Shown piece after piece: positions 36,527-48,949 of a DNA stretch of 64,000 bases. The DNA lies in contig JACZZP010000018.1 in the NCBI GenBank assembly GCA_015183035.1, positions 620,001 through 684,000 of the forward strand, in the 5' to 3' direction. Both the position numbers and the translations under genes were made by a program. The stretch comes from Meloidogyne chitwoodi (lineage: Eukaryota; Nematoda; Chromadorea; Rhabditida; Meloidogynidae). Within the stretch, counting starts at the first letter, position 1, and each line of letters begins with the position of its first letter. The notes under the pieces were generated by a model. That model saw nothing but the letters and a program-made list of their open reading frames with translations. It did not search any database and had not been told where the DNA came from.

Positions 36527-36965
36527 ATGGCATCTGTTCCACCCGGCGACATCACGACTCTACCAACCGTGAAGGTGATCTTCAACGCTCCGTTCGATCA
36601 ACAGAATACCTACTATATGAAGGTTAAATTTTAATTTATTTTCACTTTAATAACCACTAATATTATTTCTTTTCAATTAAAGGTCATCAACTCTGGTGGT
36701 CATCGCATAACCTTCTACTTCAACACAATCAACCCTCGCCGTCTGAGTTGACCCGGACAAGTGTGTTTTGGACCCCGAGGAGGCCATCAACATCGCCATC
36801 TCTTGTGACGCCTTCGATCCGGCAGCGGAAGCGACCAACAAAGATAAGTTCATATTAAAATGGACTAACACACCGGAGGGAGCACCTAAGCAATTCCGAC
36901 GCGCATGGATTCTGGATGGAGAATTCATGCGCCGAAAGAACCTGCCAATCGAGTACAACATGTAA
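36527..36965 (+). pseudogene. msp: Major sperm protein gene with a frameshift
   Basis: Exons 36527-36622 and 36683-36965. The start reads [20 protein letters not shown] and the end AISCDAFDP ... KWTNTPEGAPKQFRRAW and RRKNLPIEYNM, unmistakably nematode MSP (sperm cytoskeleton and oocyte signalling protein, about 126 residues). After RITFYFNTINPRRLS the frame breaks at about 36749: AGTTGACCC would need two more bases (GT) to continue as VDPDKCVLDPEEA. Intron, both ends and codon quality are otherwise intact. The DNA is clearly GC-richer than its neighbours, as expected for conserved MSP genes. Either a very young pseudogene or a base-calling error. Confidence 0.88.
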
Positions 36966-37572
36966 GCGGCAGTCAGATAGAGATGAGCCAGTGGTAGGAT
37001 CCTCTCATAAATATAATTGTATTATGTAATAATTCCCCTAATTTTCTTGTTTGATTCTTATTGTCCTTATTTTCTTGTGTGATATGATGTAAATATTTTT
37101 GTATTGTATTAAATAAATTATTTTTGTTGTGAGGATTATTCTTTAAAATTTTTTATTAACTTATTGTTAGGTTTCTAATTGAAGGATAAGTAGTGGGAAT
37201 AAAAGAAAATTTTTAAGCTTAAATTTCAAAACAAAAATAATCAGATGAAGCGAAAACAAGCAAAAACTTCCTTAAAAATTATTCTCCTAACAGTAATTAT
37301 TAGGTTCGAACTAACTGGCTAGGAAAATCTCTTTATCTTTAACACAGAAAGTAACAATGGTAGTGAAGAGGACCTGTGGGAATTTTGTTGATGAAAGATA
37401 GGGACTAGACCAAATTCTAATATGTCCCTCTTGACTGACTGTCAGACTGACTTTTATATTATAACACTTAACCTTTATTTATATTCAACAGTAATATCAA
37501 AAAATTAAAAAATAAAATATTTTATAAAATTCCCTAAAAAATATTGAAATAATTAAAATATTTAAAATAATA
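36966..37572. other. Intergenic region between the MSP gene and the next minus-strand gene
   Basis: The MSP 3' flank is at about 37000-37130 (AATAAATTA near 37110 could serve as a polyadenylation signal). Nothing coding seen. GACTGACTGTCAGACTGACT at about 37433-37453 is a short imperfect repeat. Confidence 0.4.
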
Positions 37573-40500
37573 TTATTTTTTGTTAAACATTTTATAAAGT
37601 GCTTCATTGTGATATATCCATCGATTTAAATAAAAATTAGTTTCTCCCCAATCTTGAACAATTTTATTTTGTTTAATATTTGTTTGTTCTATAATTTTAT
37701 CTGTTTGTGTTGATATTGTTAAATGTTCTTTTTCTTTCTGAAATTTTTTAATTTTTTTAATTTTTAATTTTTAAAATCTTTGAAGATTTTCCGATCTACT
37801 CAGCTCCAGTTCAGTGCCAAACTTTAAGTGTGAATTAATTTTTTTATATTTTATTTAACCAATATATCTCAAAAAATAAATGAAAAGACAAATGGGTCCA
37901 CCCCTATAGATCGAAACCCTATAGATCGAATGAACCAATTTGTCCAATTGCCAATTCGGTCAAAACATCTTAAAAAAATTTGGTCCCATTCAAACTAGGA
38001 CCTACAAGGAGTGTTTTATTACTTCTCCATTTTATAGCCCATGGCCAGTTGGTTTTCGTGCAAACTTGGACCTATTGGGAGTGTTTTATTACTTTACCAT
38101 TTAAGGGATTTGACCAATTGGCAAATTCGATCAATAGGGTTTCGGCCTATAGGGGTGATCCGAGACAAATTATAATTAAAATATTAATTAATTAAAATTA
38201 TTAGAGATCGGGGAAATCCTAAATTCAAATTTGTAAATTATTTGATTTTATAAAAATAATAAAAAAATTAATCAATTATTTGAAAAAAATACAAATAATT
38301 TGAATTTGGCTGATTTATAAAATTTATTAATTCACAATCAAATGTTGGCACTGAAATGGCAGCTCTGAAAATACCAAACCTTTTTATCTTCTTCTTCTTC
38401 AATAATAATAATTTCTTCTTTTTCTTCTTTATTTTGTTCTTTATTTTGTTCTTCATTAATTTCTTTATTTTCTTTAATTTCAATTTTATTTTCTTCATCA
38501 TCAAAAATAAATATCCAATCATTTTCAGGTGGTAATATATTAATTAATTTAAATAAATTTAAATATCTTTCTAAAATAATTTTTAAATAATTTTTTAATT
38601 TTTCATTTTTTGTTGTTTTTAGTTGATTTTTTATAAATTTAATTGTATTAATTAAATCATCATTAGAACAATTATTTGTTTCTTCTATCTTTGGAGGATC
38701 TCTAATTTGTTCAATTATTGTTGTTATTTCTATTATATTATTTATATTTATTAGTTGACTGAAAAAATAAAATAAAATTAATTTAAATTAAATATTTTTT
38801 AAATTAATTATTAAATATTAAAAAAAAATTAAATAAATACCCCTCCATTTTTAACTAAATTTTTTAAACATTTTTTGGGAAAATAAAAAATAAATAAAAA
38901 TAATTTAGCATTAAAAAAGCAATGAAATGACCATAAAATTAATTTAAATTAATTTAATAAATTTAAAAAATATTTACTTTGATGTTCCTTCACATTTAAT
39001 AATAAAATTCCAAAATTTTAAATGACTTAAATTTGGCTTTTTATAAAAAATAAAGGGAGGAGTACAATCAATTTGGTTTTTATTAAATTGACAATTTAAA
39101 TAATTAGAAAGACGAAAAAGAAAAATCTGAAAAAATAAAATAAATAAATATTTAAATTTAATTAAAATAAAAACCTTTAAATCAAATTTAGAAATGCTTT
39201 CAGGTGAACAAGAATTAAATTCATCTTGAGGACAGTCAGGAAGATAATTGAAGAAGTCATCAATAAAATTATCTAAATAAATAAATTAATATTTAAAAAT
39301 AAATAAAAGTAAATAAATAATGTGAAAAAAATAAAATTTAAAAAAGATTATTTTTAATTAAAAAAAGAAAATTGCGGTCTATAACTACCTGCAAATTAAT
39401 CAAAAAAATTAATTTAAAAAATTAAAAATATTGTAAATAAAATTAAATTTTAATTAATTAACATTTTTAGGTTTTAATTAAAAAAATAATAAAATTTTTT
39501 TAATTAAAAAAATTTTTTAGGAAATTTTAATTTTTGCGGATAAAATTTGCGGACAATTACCAGCAAATTCAAAAAAATAAAATAAAATAAATAAATAAAT
39601 AAATTTACATATTTCCTCTATAAAATCATCACTAATTTCACAAATAATCCAAACCAATCTTCTCAAAAAATAATTATTTTCAATTAACAAAAATGAATTT
39701 TTTAAATATTTTTTTATATCAAAATATTTTGTTTTTGTAATTGTTGTTTGATCAGAAAAAATAAATTTATTATTTTCTTCTTCTTCTTTATTATTATTAA
39801 ATATTTCAGCAAAATTATGAATAAATGAACCTAACTAAATTTAATTAAAATTAAAAATTATATTTTTAAATTAAAAAAAGAGAAGGAAAACACATAAAAA
39901 TTTAAAACAAAAAATCCTTAAAAAATTGATAGCTTTGGGAGTAAAAATAATAATTAAAATAAAAAACAAACCATAGAATTATTACAAAAAAATAAAGCAT
40001 TTTCATCAATTAAATTTTCATTTTTTTTAATTAAAATATTTAATTCTAAAGCACAAAAAGATAAAATTGAAAATAAATTTGAATTATTTTCTTCTTTTTC
40101 AATATTAATTTTAAATCCTTTAATTAAATATTCTAAAGCTATATTATAAGAATATATAGCTAAAATTAATTGTTTTGATGATTTTTTTAAAGACTAAAAA
40201 ATAAATAAAATCTTATTATATAATTGAGAATGTTTGTGTGTTTGTCTGTCCTGGCTTTTATAGACAAATGATTAGGGAAGTGAAAATGATGGGTTTTTAT
40301 AATAAGTTTGCAACTTGAAAATAAACTTGAACTTAGAACTTGAAAATAAAGTTGATATTAAAGATTAAGCTTATGTTTTTTTTGACAATAGTTATATTGT
40401 TTTGTGTTCGAAATGTTTTAAATTAATGTTTTTGTTTTGCTTGGTGTTTTGAAGTAAAGAAGTCTTTGAACCAATTATGGATAAGTTTATTTATGTTTAT

Positions 40501-41289
40501 GTGTTTTGTTCTCAAGGAATGTTTATAGGTATGTATGTTTTTATTGTTCATGTTATTTTAAGTTTGTGTGTTTTTGGCCACCAACTCCGCTAGTTATTTT
40601 AAAATTTAAAAAAAAACTCACAGATTTTTCAGCAAAAATTGTTGCAAAAATAAAATCACCAATTCTCATATAAAAAATACATTTAATTAAATTATCAAGT
40701 AATTTAAAATTTAAATTATTTTGTTCTTTTTCTTCAATTATTATTTGTGTTGATTTTAATATTATATTATCTAATCTTTTTTTAATTTTTAAATATTAAA
40801 ATAAAATTTAGAAAAATTTAAAAAAATACTGTAAAATTAAAGAAGCAATCTTTTTTGTGTTAAGAAAATTTTTTTGAGTAAAATCATCCAAATAATTTAA
40901 TAATAAAGAATTAATAATTGCTGCATAGACACAATAAACATCTTCATTGAATGGTAAATCTGCATTCTAAAAATTAAAAAAAAATAAAATTTATTTAAAT
41001 AAGATTTTTTTTAATTTTTGGTCTCTAATATTTTTAAAAAAATTTAAATATTTGCAGACTAACAAAAAATAAATTAATTTAAATTTTAGTTAATAAAAAC
41101 ATCAAAATTATTTAAAAAAGATTATTTTTATTAAAAAATAAATATCAAAGTCCAAAAACAATAATTAAAAAATTAAAAAAAAACCTTGAGTAAATTAAAA
41201 TATTTATTAACATTTAACCAATTATTAAATTTATTGTCAACAAAATTAAGACGAGCTGTTTGAATTATTTTATTTATTTCTTCAGACAT
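37573..41289 (-). CDS. Unrecognised mostly helical protein
   Basis: I do not recognise the family. Minus-strand exons can be chained: start MSEEINKIIQTARLNFVDNK (41289), then NADLPFNEDVYCVYAAIINS (about 40970), KKRLDNIILKSTQIIIEEKE (about 40790), SKQLILAIYSYNIALEYLIK (about 40190), LGSFIHNFAEIFNNNKEEEE and RRLVWIICEISDDFIEEI (39835-39605), DNFIDDFFNYLPDCPQDEFN (39272), IFLFRLSNYLNCQFNKNQID (39122), QLININNIIEITTIIEQIRD to EEEDKK (38757-38385), and a last exon KEKEHLTISTQTDKIIEQTN to NKK (37741-37573). No signal peptide or membrane helix. Introns hold a hAT-type MITE (37894-38162) and the second Helitron-like repeat (40211-40593). It starts 150 bases after the POFUT2 stop on the same strand, with AATTTTTTAG ten bases before the ATG. 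Confidence 0.6.
37894..38162. mobile_element. hAT-type MITE with perfect 8-base target duplication
   Basis: Inverted ends GGGTCCACCCCTATAG and CTATAGGGGTGATCCG. The flanking 8-mer AGACAAAT is identical on both sides (37886-37893, 38163-38170). Inside there are also direct repeats (GGACCTACAAGGAGTGTTTT and GGACCTATTGGGAGTGTTTT). It lies in the last intron of the minus-strand unknown gene. Confidence 0.85.
40211..40593 (+). mobile_element. Helitron-like non-autonomous element, copy 2
   Basis: About 383 bases, closely matching 6850-7258 from GAGAATGTTTGT through AACTTGAAAATAAACTTG to CCAACTCCGCTAG. The 5' end is TCTTATTATATAATTG. The left arm of the 3' hairpin is lost (TTTTTGGCCACCAACTCCGC), so the two copies differ exactly there. 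It sits in an intron of the minus-strand unknown gene, opposite to that gene's orientation. Confidence 0.6.
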
Positions 41290-41439
41290 ATTTTCCCTTC
41301 TAAAAAATTTTTTTCTAAATTAAATTAAAAAAAACAAATTAAAAATTTTAAAAATATTATAATTAATTAAAATAAATTTATTAAATATTATAAAATGCAA
41401 AAATTAATTTTATTCAATAATTTATTTTAATTTAAAGAT

Positions 41440-44245
41440 TTAATTTAAAATTCTCCATTGAGCAGGTTGTTCACAATTTTCATTTTCTTCTTCTCCACAA
41501 AATCGATTAAAAGTAGTTTCTGGGGAATGGCCAAGTATTTCCCTATCTTCTTGAATTCTTAATGAGAATGTTGAATGATGTGTTCCTATAAAATATCTAA
41601 AAAATAAAAAATAATTTTTTAATTCTCAAATAAAAAAATAAAACCTTGAATTTGCACAAATCCACTAAATTAAATTAATTAAAATAAATTAATTAAATTA
41701 AAATAAATAAATAAATTAATTAACTAACTTGGTCAATAACAGAAATAGCAGCAGGAGAAAGAAGATTATTATTATTATCATCAAAATAAGAAGAAATAAA
41801 ACGTTCAACAATTAATCCATTTTTATTTAAAATTAAAATTAATTTATTAATTTCTTCATCATTAGCATCAGTACAAATAAATATATTTTTTATTCCAAGA
41901 GAATTTGATAAATCTTTTATCTGTTAATTTATTTTTTTAAATAAAAAAGAGTTAAGAATGAGAGAGAGTCCGATCCCATTCCGAGTCATTTTTCCTGCTT
42001 TTCTAAATATACTGAAATGAAAACGGGAATTCTCGATTTTCCCTTTCGAGTCCTTCCCAATAATTTTATTTTTTAATTTCCCAGTTCATTGTTTTTTCAA
42101 AATTTTGGCCTTTATTTGATAAAAAGTAGTGACCGGAACTTTTTTGTCTAACAGGATTATATTTTCTCTTCAGACGCCTGTGATAAAGGCGCCACTCTCA
42201 CACGTAAAAAAGACGCAGAAAAACTGACCAGTGGATAGTTGAGGTCAGAGAAAAATTAGATGACCTGCTCTTTTCCAGAACTGTACATATTTTCTGCGTC
42301 TTCTTTTTCACACGAGAGAGTAGCCTTTATCACAGGCGTTCTGAAGAGAAAATATAATTCTGTTAGACAAAAAAGTTCCGGTCATTAATAAAAAGGACCA
42401 TTTGAGTCTTAATAAAAAATTAATACATATTTTAACCAATTCTCAAAGTTTTGTTGTTGTTTTTGTGAGAGATTATAAATATTAAAAATTAAGAAAACCT
42501 TATTTGCCGCTCCCAACAAAGAGGGAATAACATCTTTATGTGCCCAAACAAAATCACCACGTCTCAAATGTGCACAAATAAATTCATCATTTCCTCCCAA
42601 AGGAAATTTTTCTTTTCTGAATTTGTCTGCAATATTTTTTAATTTTTTAGAATAATTCATTGATTTTCTTGCTTTCCAATAATTAACTGTTTTAAATTAA
42701 ATTAATTAAATTATTAAAATTAAAAAAAATAAACCATCGCCAAAAATATCATGTAAAATTGTTTCTGCTCTGTCAATTAGAATTGTTTTCCTTTAAAAAA
42801 AATAGTAAATAAAGTTTAAAATTTTTTTTTTTAATTTTTTAAAGTTTAAAAAAAATATTATCTTTCCTTCACTTCCCTAAAATTAACCTTCTCCATAAAA
42901 AAATTTTTTTTCAATTCAACAATTTTTTTCTTCAAAAAAATTCATTATAATAGAGAAAGAAAAATAAAAAGAAAATAAAATAATTAAAAATAATTTATTA
43001 ACTTATTAGGTAATAATTCAATAATAGCATTAGTTAAAGTATTTGATTGTCCTTGTATTGATAAACATTTTAATTCATTAAAAATCAACAAATGACCAGA
43101 AAAATCACCTTCCCTTAAATAAATAAAATAAAAATATTTAATTTGTTTTACACCATTTATTCACAACAAAATATTAAAAATAAATTTATTTTTTGCGAAT
43201 AAATAGGGTGTTAAATAAATTAAAAAAATAAAATTAAAATTAACCATTTTGTTGTTCCATATATATTTTTATAATATTTATTAGCATCAATACAAGGCCT
43301 TAAATTATATTTAATTTCAAAACCTTTATTTTCTGACCATCCTTCTTGATAATGTTGAAGATATAAAATTGAGTCTAATTCTTTCTTTTCTAAAATTAAT
43401 TAATTAATATTTAAATAATTTAAAGAAAAACCTTTTAATAAAATAAATTTATCAAATTCAATTACTGGAATAAATTTATTAAGACTAGAAATATCAAATA
43501 ATTCTCTCCACGGAATTTTTAAATTTAAATTTTTCCAATGCCAAATACCATGCCAAGGTGGTAAAACAAGAGTAAAATTATAACCTTTTTAATTAATAAA
43601 TAAATTGTTTTTTAAGGCAAAAATAATTTAATCTCTTTTTTTAAAGATGTTGTAATTTTCTGAATAAATTAAAAACCGAAAAAAAGGGAAATAAAATTAA
43701 TTTATATGATTTTTGGTTTTTTTGCACAAAAATAGAATAATGAAAATTTGTTTTTTTTGTGGAAGTAAGAGGGAAGCCAAATTTTAAGATTTATCTTAAA
43801 ATTTAATCAAAAATAACAAACAAAAATGTTTAAAAAATTAATTTTAGAATTTTTGTAGGCTTTAAATTTTTTAAGAAATTATTAAAAAATATTCTTTTAA
43901 AAACCCAATTCTTTTAAATAAATAAAATTAAAAAACCTTGTTCTCTAAGTTGTCTAACAACATTAGCAATTCTCATATAAACATCTCTTCTTAAATTAAA
44001 GCCTTCACCACGATTCTTTTTTTAAATCTTAAAAATAAATAAATAATCTAAAAATTAAAAAAACATACGACAGAATAAAATAAATAAAATTTTTGTTCTT
44101 CTTTTAAAATAATACATTGTTGTTGTTTTTGTTCTTCTTTTATTTTATTTAATTTTATTTTTTGTTTTTGACATTTTTGAAAATGACAAGAAGATAAATT
44201 AATTAATAAAATTAAAATTAATAAAAAATAATAATAATAAATCAT
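41440..44245 (-). CDS. pad-2: GDP-fucose protein O-fucosyltransferase 2
   Basis: ER enzyme that adds O-fucose to thrombospondin type-1 repeats. The start (44245) gives a hydrophobic signal/anchor ([20 protein letters not shown]). Later segments: [20 protein letters not shown] (GDP-fucose-binding N-terminal region of POFUT2), [18 protein letters not shown], then [20 protein letters not shown] (the HxRRxDF motif; human HLRRKDFIWGHRQDVPS), [20 protein letters not shown] and [20 protein letters not shown] to RFCGEEE, ending [11 protein letters not shown] (human CEQPTHWKITY). Small introns throughout; one (about 41940-42410) holds a hAT-type MITE (42127-42387) and an older repeat. The stop is 150 bases upstream of the next minus-strand start. 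Confidence 0.92.
42127..42387. mobile_element. hAT-type MITE in a POFUT2 intron
   Basis: Inverted arms of about 95 bases: TAGTGACCGGAACTTTTTTG ... CAGACGCCTGTGATAAAGGC on the left mirrored by GCCTTTATCACAGGCGTTCT ... AAAAGTTCCGGTCATTA on the right. The flanking 8-mer ATAAAAAG is identical on both sides (42119-42126, 42388-42395). No coding capacity. Confidence 0.88.
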
Positions 44246-44931
44246 TTTTTAATTAAATAATTAAAATTAAACTAATTTCTCTAAAAATAATTAATTAATT
44301 AATTTAAAAGTATTTTTTGAATATTTAAAAATTAAATAATTAAAAATGAGATTTGTTTTTAAATTTATTCGACTAGAGAAAATAAAAAAGAAAAATTGTT
44401 TAAAAATTTAATTTCTTAAAATTTTTTGGTAAATTATTTAATTAATATAAATAGGCATGGAATTTAATTTTTAAATTTAAAAAAAAAATATATGTATAAG
44501 TATAATTTTAGACATTAATAAAATTAGTTTTTATATTATTTAAATGCAATTAAAAAAAAAATAAATCGAATCATTCAAAAATAAAATTACCTGCGAATAT
44601 ATATTAAAGCTAAAAAAGTTAATAAAAAAAGAATAAATGTTTTAAAAAATAAATGGAATGAAAGAAAAAAAGAATATTCAAAATAAATTGAAAAAAAATG
44701 AGAAAAAAATTAAAAAGAAAAATAATAAAATAATTGCAAAAATATTTTTTTAAAAAGGTCAATGGAAGAAATAAAAAAAAATATATTTATATAATTAAAT
44801 TCTAGAGAGTTGCACTTTTTAAAAATATATTAATAATTTATTTTTAAAATAAATTTAATTTCATTGAAAAAGTTTTGAGTGCAAATCCTTTTTTAATAAT
44901 TAAAAAAAAAATAATAAAAAAAATAACTAAA

Positions 44932-47900
44932 TTATTTAGAAAGAACATTCATTGAAGAAGAAGAAGAAAAAGAAGATTTTTGTAAAATTAAATTATTTAA
45001 ATTTTGTTTTTGTAAAATAATTGTTTCTGTCCATTTTTTAAATTCTTCAAAAGAATATAAAGCAAAATGTAATTTTATTTGATTATTTTTTAATTGAAAA
45101 ATACTTTAAAATTAATTAAATTAAAATTTAAAAAAATAAAAATACTATTTTGAAGAAGTTTGATTATTAATTTGTGATTTTGTAGTCAATGTACTTATTG
45201 AAAGATCAATTAAAAGTTCTGCTTCAGTTGACTTTAAAATAAATAAATTAATTAAAATAAATTAATTAAAATAAATTAATTAAAATAAATTAATTAAAAT
45301 AAATTAATTAAAATAAATTAATTAAAATAAATTAATTAAAATAAATTTAAATTTACCAATTGATTTGAATAAATTTCAAAAAATCCTTCTTTAATTAAAC
45401 CCCAACATTTTATCCAACGTTTTCTTTTAAACGAAGAACGAAAAATTTGTTTTTTATTATTTTCTGATTTAAATAATTCTCTAAATATTAAACCTTCAAT
45501 TATTGGTATATTTAAAGAACATTTTTTATTATTTATTGACTAAAATAAAAAATAAATAAATTAATTAATTTTAAAAAAAAAAACATTTTCAGAAGAAGAA
45601 AAAGGTACAAAAGTTTGTAAAAAATCTCCAACTTCGTCTGGTTCTGCCAAAGGCTTTAAAAAAAAAATTATATAAAATAAAGGAAAATTTATAAAAATAT
45701 TTAACAAAAAAATTTGAAAAAATAATTATTAAAATATTATTTTTTTTAATTTTATTTTTTGATTGGATTTTCCTAAAAGGTGTATTTTCATATATTTAAA
45801 AAATAATATTTTTATAATTCCCCAAAAAAATTAAAAAAAAAACAAAACTGCAAGTCTATTTTTATTAAATGAACAAGTTGTTTTAATAATTGTAGAAGAA
45901 TAAGAAGAAGGTGAATCAACTGAACAAAGACTTGATAAACTTCCTCTTTCACTTAATAATTTTGTTGAATTATTTGAAGGTAATAATAATTCTAAAGAAT
46001 ATTTTGAATTTGGAGTTATTGGTGTTTTACATTCATTATTATTTGTTTTTTTATTATTTAATAAATCTGAAGAAGAATTTATATTATTTGGAGAATGTTG
46101 TTGTTGTAGTAAAGATGATGATGGACTTGGTAATGGAGTTGTTGCTTCTCCATAAAAGAAACGAGCTATTTTTGCATGAATTGTACTGTTAAAAGAATTT
46201 AAAGTTTGAGAGTTAAATACAGAATAAATAAAACTCCAAAAATTTCAAAAAATGAATAAATTAAATTATTTATTTGACCAAATGTCTCAAAATTAATTTC
46301 AGTTTGCTCAAAGATTCAAAAAGAACTCTCTAAGATCAATATAAATTAACTTAAAATAAAAAAAAACCTCAAAGGAGATTCACTAACAATTGAAACAGGA
46401 TTACTAATATTATTTTCAGAAGAAGAAAAAGGATCACCACCACAACGTTGTTGTTGTGTTGAAATTCCAGTAATTTCTTTAATTGGTGCACTCCATTCTG
46501 GTTCAACAATAACTGTTAAAGAAGAAGATGTTCCAATTTTAATTAATTCATTTTCTGGTACAATTTCTACACTTGAAAATATAATACCTTTAAAAATATT
46601 TAAAATAATTAAAGTCTAATAATAAATAATAAACCTTTGTTTTCATTTTTATCATCTGTTGTTTCTCCTTTATCCAATACAACAGAAATTCCAGGCTCTA
46701 AAATACCTTTTAATGGCGGAGGCCTTTTATGAATACGTTCAGGTCTATTTGAAGTAGCTGTTAAACGATTTTCGGTTCCCCAAGAAGCGAGTAAAAGAAG
46801 CCAAGAACTTGAATCCTAAAAATAACAAAAAGCTGATTTTTAGAAATTTGAGACATTTTTAAAGAAATTCTGTTCAGAATTTCTTTAAAATTATAAAACT
46901 TTCATTATTCTTTTCAGTCTAAAAAATAAAAAAATACTTTAAAAGGAGAATGTAGAGTTCCAGGAGGGCTTTCATTCCAAACAGAAGCACGTCGAAATAA
47001 TTGTTGTTTTCCCATTGGAATTAAAAGAGAAATACATCTACTTGATTGTGGTAAAGAACAATCACTACAACGACGACTATTTGAATTAACGTTTGCTGTA
47101 AAACTTGAAGAACGAACACGACGAAGAGGCAAATTATTATTATTATTTTCATTTCTTTTTAAATCTTTTAAACATTCTTTTTGATTATTTCGATGCCATC
47201 TCATAGAGAAATCTGTTCCAATCTGTGACAAGAAAAAAAGGTAAAATGATTTTTAAAAAATATTTTTTTTAAATAAATATAAAAAGCCCAGGTGCTTCTT
47301 TTTTGAAAATAATAAATTTGATTTTTAAAAAGGAGAATAATTTAATTTTTTTTTAAATTCGGGTCAAAAAATATAAACCATAAAATAAATCTAACAAAAA
47401 CATTTTAAAATATTTATTTAAAAAACCTTATTTTTAAAATCCAAAGCTAATTTTGTTAGTCTTTTTGTTTCCTGATCACTACCAGCATTATTTCCTCCAT
47501 CTTGAACTTTAAAAAATCTTTGAGGAGAACAACTTTCTCTTGGTCTTTTACATAAAAGCATTTGTGTTTCAACATTTTCTAAATTAGAAGAAAATTGTTG
47601 TTGCTGTTGTCCAGGCCTTAAAAATTGTTGTATTTCGTTTAAACGACGTAAAAGACTTGTTCTTTTCCAACCAATAACTGATTTACCATTAATCTTTTTT
47701 TTAATTTTTTTTTAATTTTTAAGAAAAATAAACCTCCAAAATTTCATCGCCAACATCAAATTTATCTGCAAAAGCAGAAGGAGAATTATAATCTACTCGT
47801 GTTATTAAATTTATTCCTAAACATGTTCTTCCAATTTCAAAACCCTAAAAATTTTAAATAAAAATTAATTTTTAAAGAATACCCAATCAGCATTTGGAGG

Positions 47901-48949
47901 CCTTCGAATAGTAATTCTATCAAGAAAAGCAGTGTATAAAATACTTGGATCAGGTAAATGAATTATTTCATTACAAACTTGTTGAATCATTTTTGCTCTC
48001 TAAAATTTAAAAATTAATTTTAAAAAATTAACAAATAATTTCTAAAATAATTTTCCTATAAAGAGAACATTTTTTCATAATTTTAAAGGAAAAATCAAGC
48101 CTAAAAAACAAAATAAATTTTTAAATAAACCTCAATAAGCAATTGCGGAACAGAGAAAAATTTAGGATTATTTGGATTATTTACACAATCAATCATTTCA
48201 TCAATAAAAGTTGTCAAATTATTTCTCATCTTTGCAAATTTTTTATTTTCAACAAAAGGATTTCTTAAAAATTAAGAAAATTTAATTATTTTATTTTAAA
48301 AATAAAACCTTTCAAGCCAAAATATTAGCCTTATTGTATTTTCATAAGTACTAGCTAATGCTCCCAAAACATTATTTAAAACTTCAATGTGCATTGAAGC
48401 ATTTGAAGAATTATTAATTATTGGAGTAGCATAAGAAACAGCTTCAAGTATTTCATTTGTACAAACTCTTAAAAAAATTGATTAATATCTCTATCAAAAA
48501 TACCCAATTCTAAAAATTGATAAAAACCTTGTCTTCAAAGCAAGTTTTTGTAAATTTTCATATTTAATTGAATAACTCTAAAATTAAATAATATATATTT
48601 ATTAATTTAAATTGATAAAAACAAACATAATATAAAAGAAGATTAATTGCAGAAATTATTTTAGCTCTAGTTGCTTCTCTATTTACACCTATCCTTTTTA
48701 ATGTATCACTGTCAACATTTAATAATTTATTTCCATTAATATTGTGAGTGATAAAATGTCTAATATAAGGAGTCATTCCATCGTCTACACCTAGATTTTA
48801 ATAATAAACAAAAAATAAAGTTTTTAAAAAGCAAATTTAATAATACCATTAAGCCATTCAGCAACTTGATGTGACGTCCAATTATCACAATGAAATACAG
48901 CTGGTAAATTTGAATTATGACAACAATTAAAAGTATAAATTTTTGTCAT
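44932..48949 (-). CDS. cnk-1: Connector enhancer of KSR (CNK) scaffold
   Basis: Scaffold protein of Ras-Raf-ERK signalling at the membrane. From the start (48949): SAM domain (CDNWTSHQVAEWLNGVDDGM, then LLNVDSDTLKRIGVNREATR), CRIC domain (helices around NNVLGALASTYENTIRLIFW and FIDEMIDCVNNPNNPKFFSV), PDZ domain (ITIRRPPNADWGFEIGRTCL, then INLITRVDYNSPSAFADKFD and VGDEILEINGKSVIGW), a long Ser/Asn/Gln-rich linker, and a PH domain split by introns (RKRWIKCWGLIKEGFFEIYS; LHFALYSFEEFKKWTETI). It ends MNVLSK. This order SAM-CRIC-PDZ-PH is diagnostic for CNK. Plus-strand open frames in the same region (e.g. 45911-46192) are shadows. Confidence 0.92.
45238..45352. repeat. 15-base tandem repeat in a CNK intron
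   Basis: About seven perfect copies of AAATAAATTAATTAA (15 bases). It lies in the intron before the PH-domain exon and probably varies in copy number. Confidence 0.85.

Noticed and set aside
36677..36961. Minus-strand frame over the MSP gene
   Set aside because: Mirror of the conserved MSP exon; no independent support.
45911..46192. Plus-strand frame in the CNK gene
   Set aside because: Reverse reading of the Ser/Asn-rich CNK linker; strand, context and codon use argue against it.
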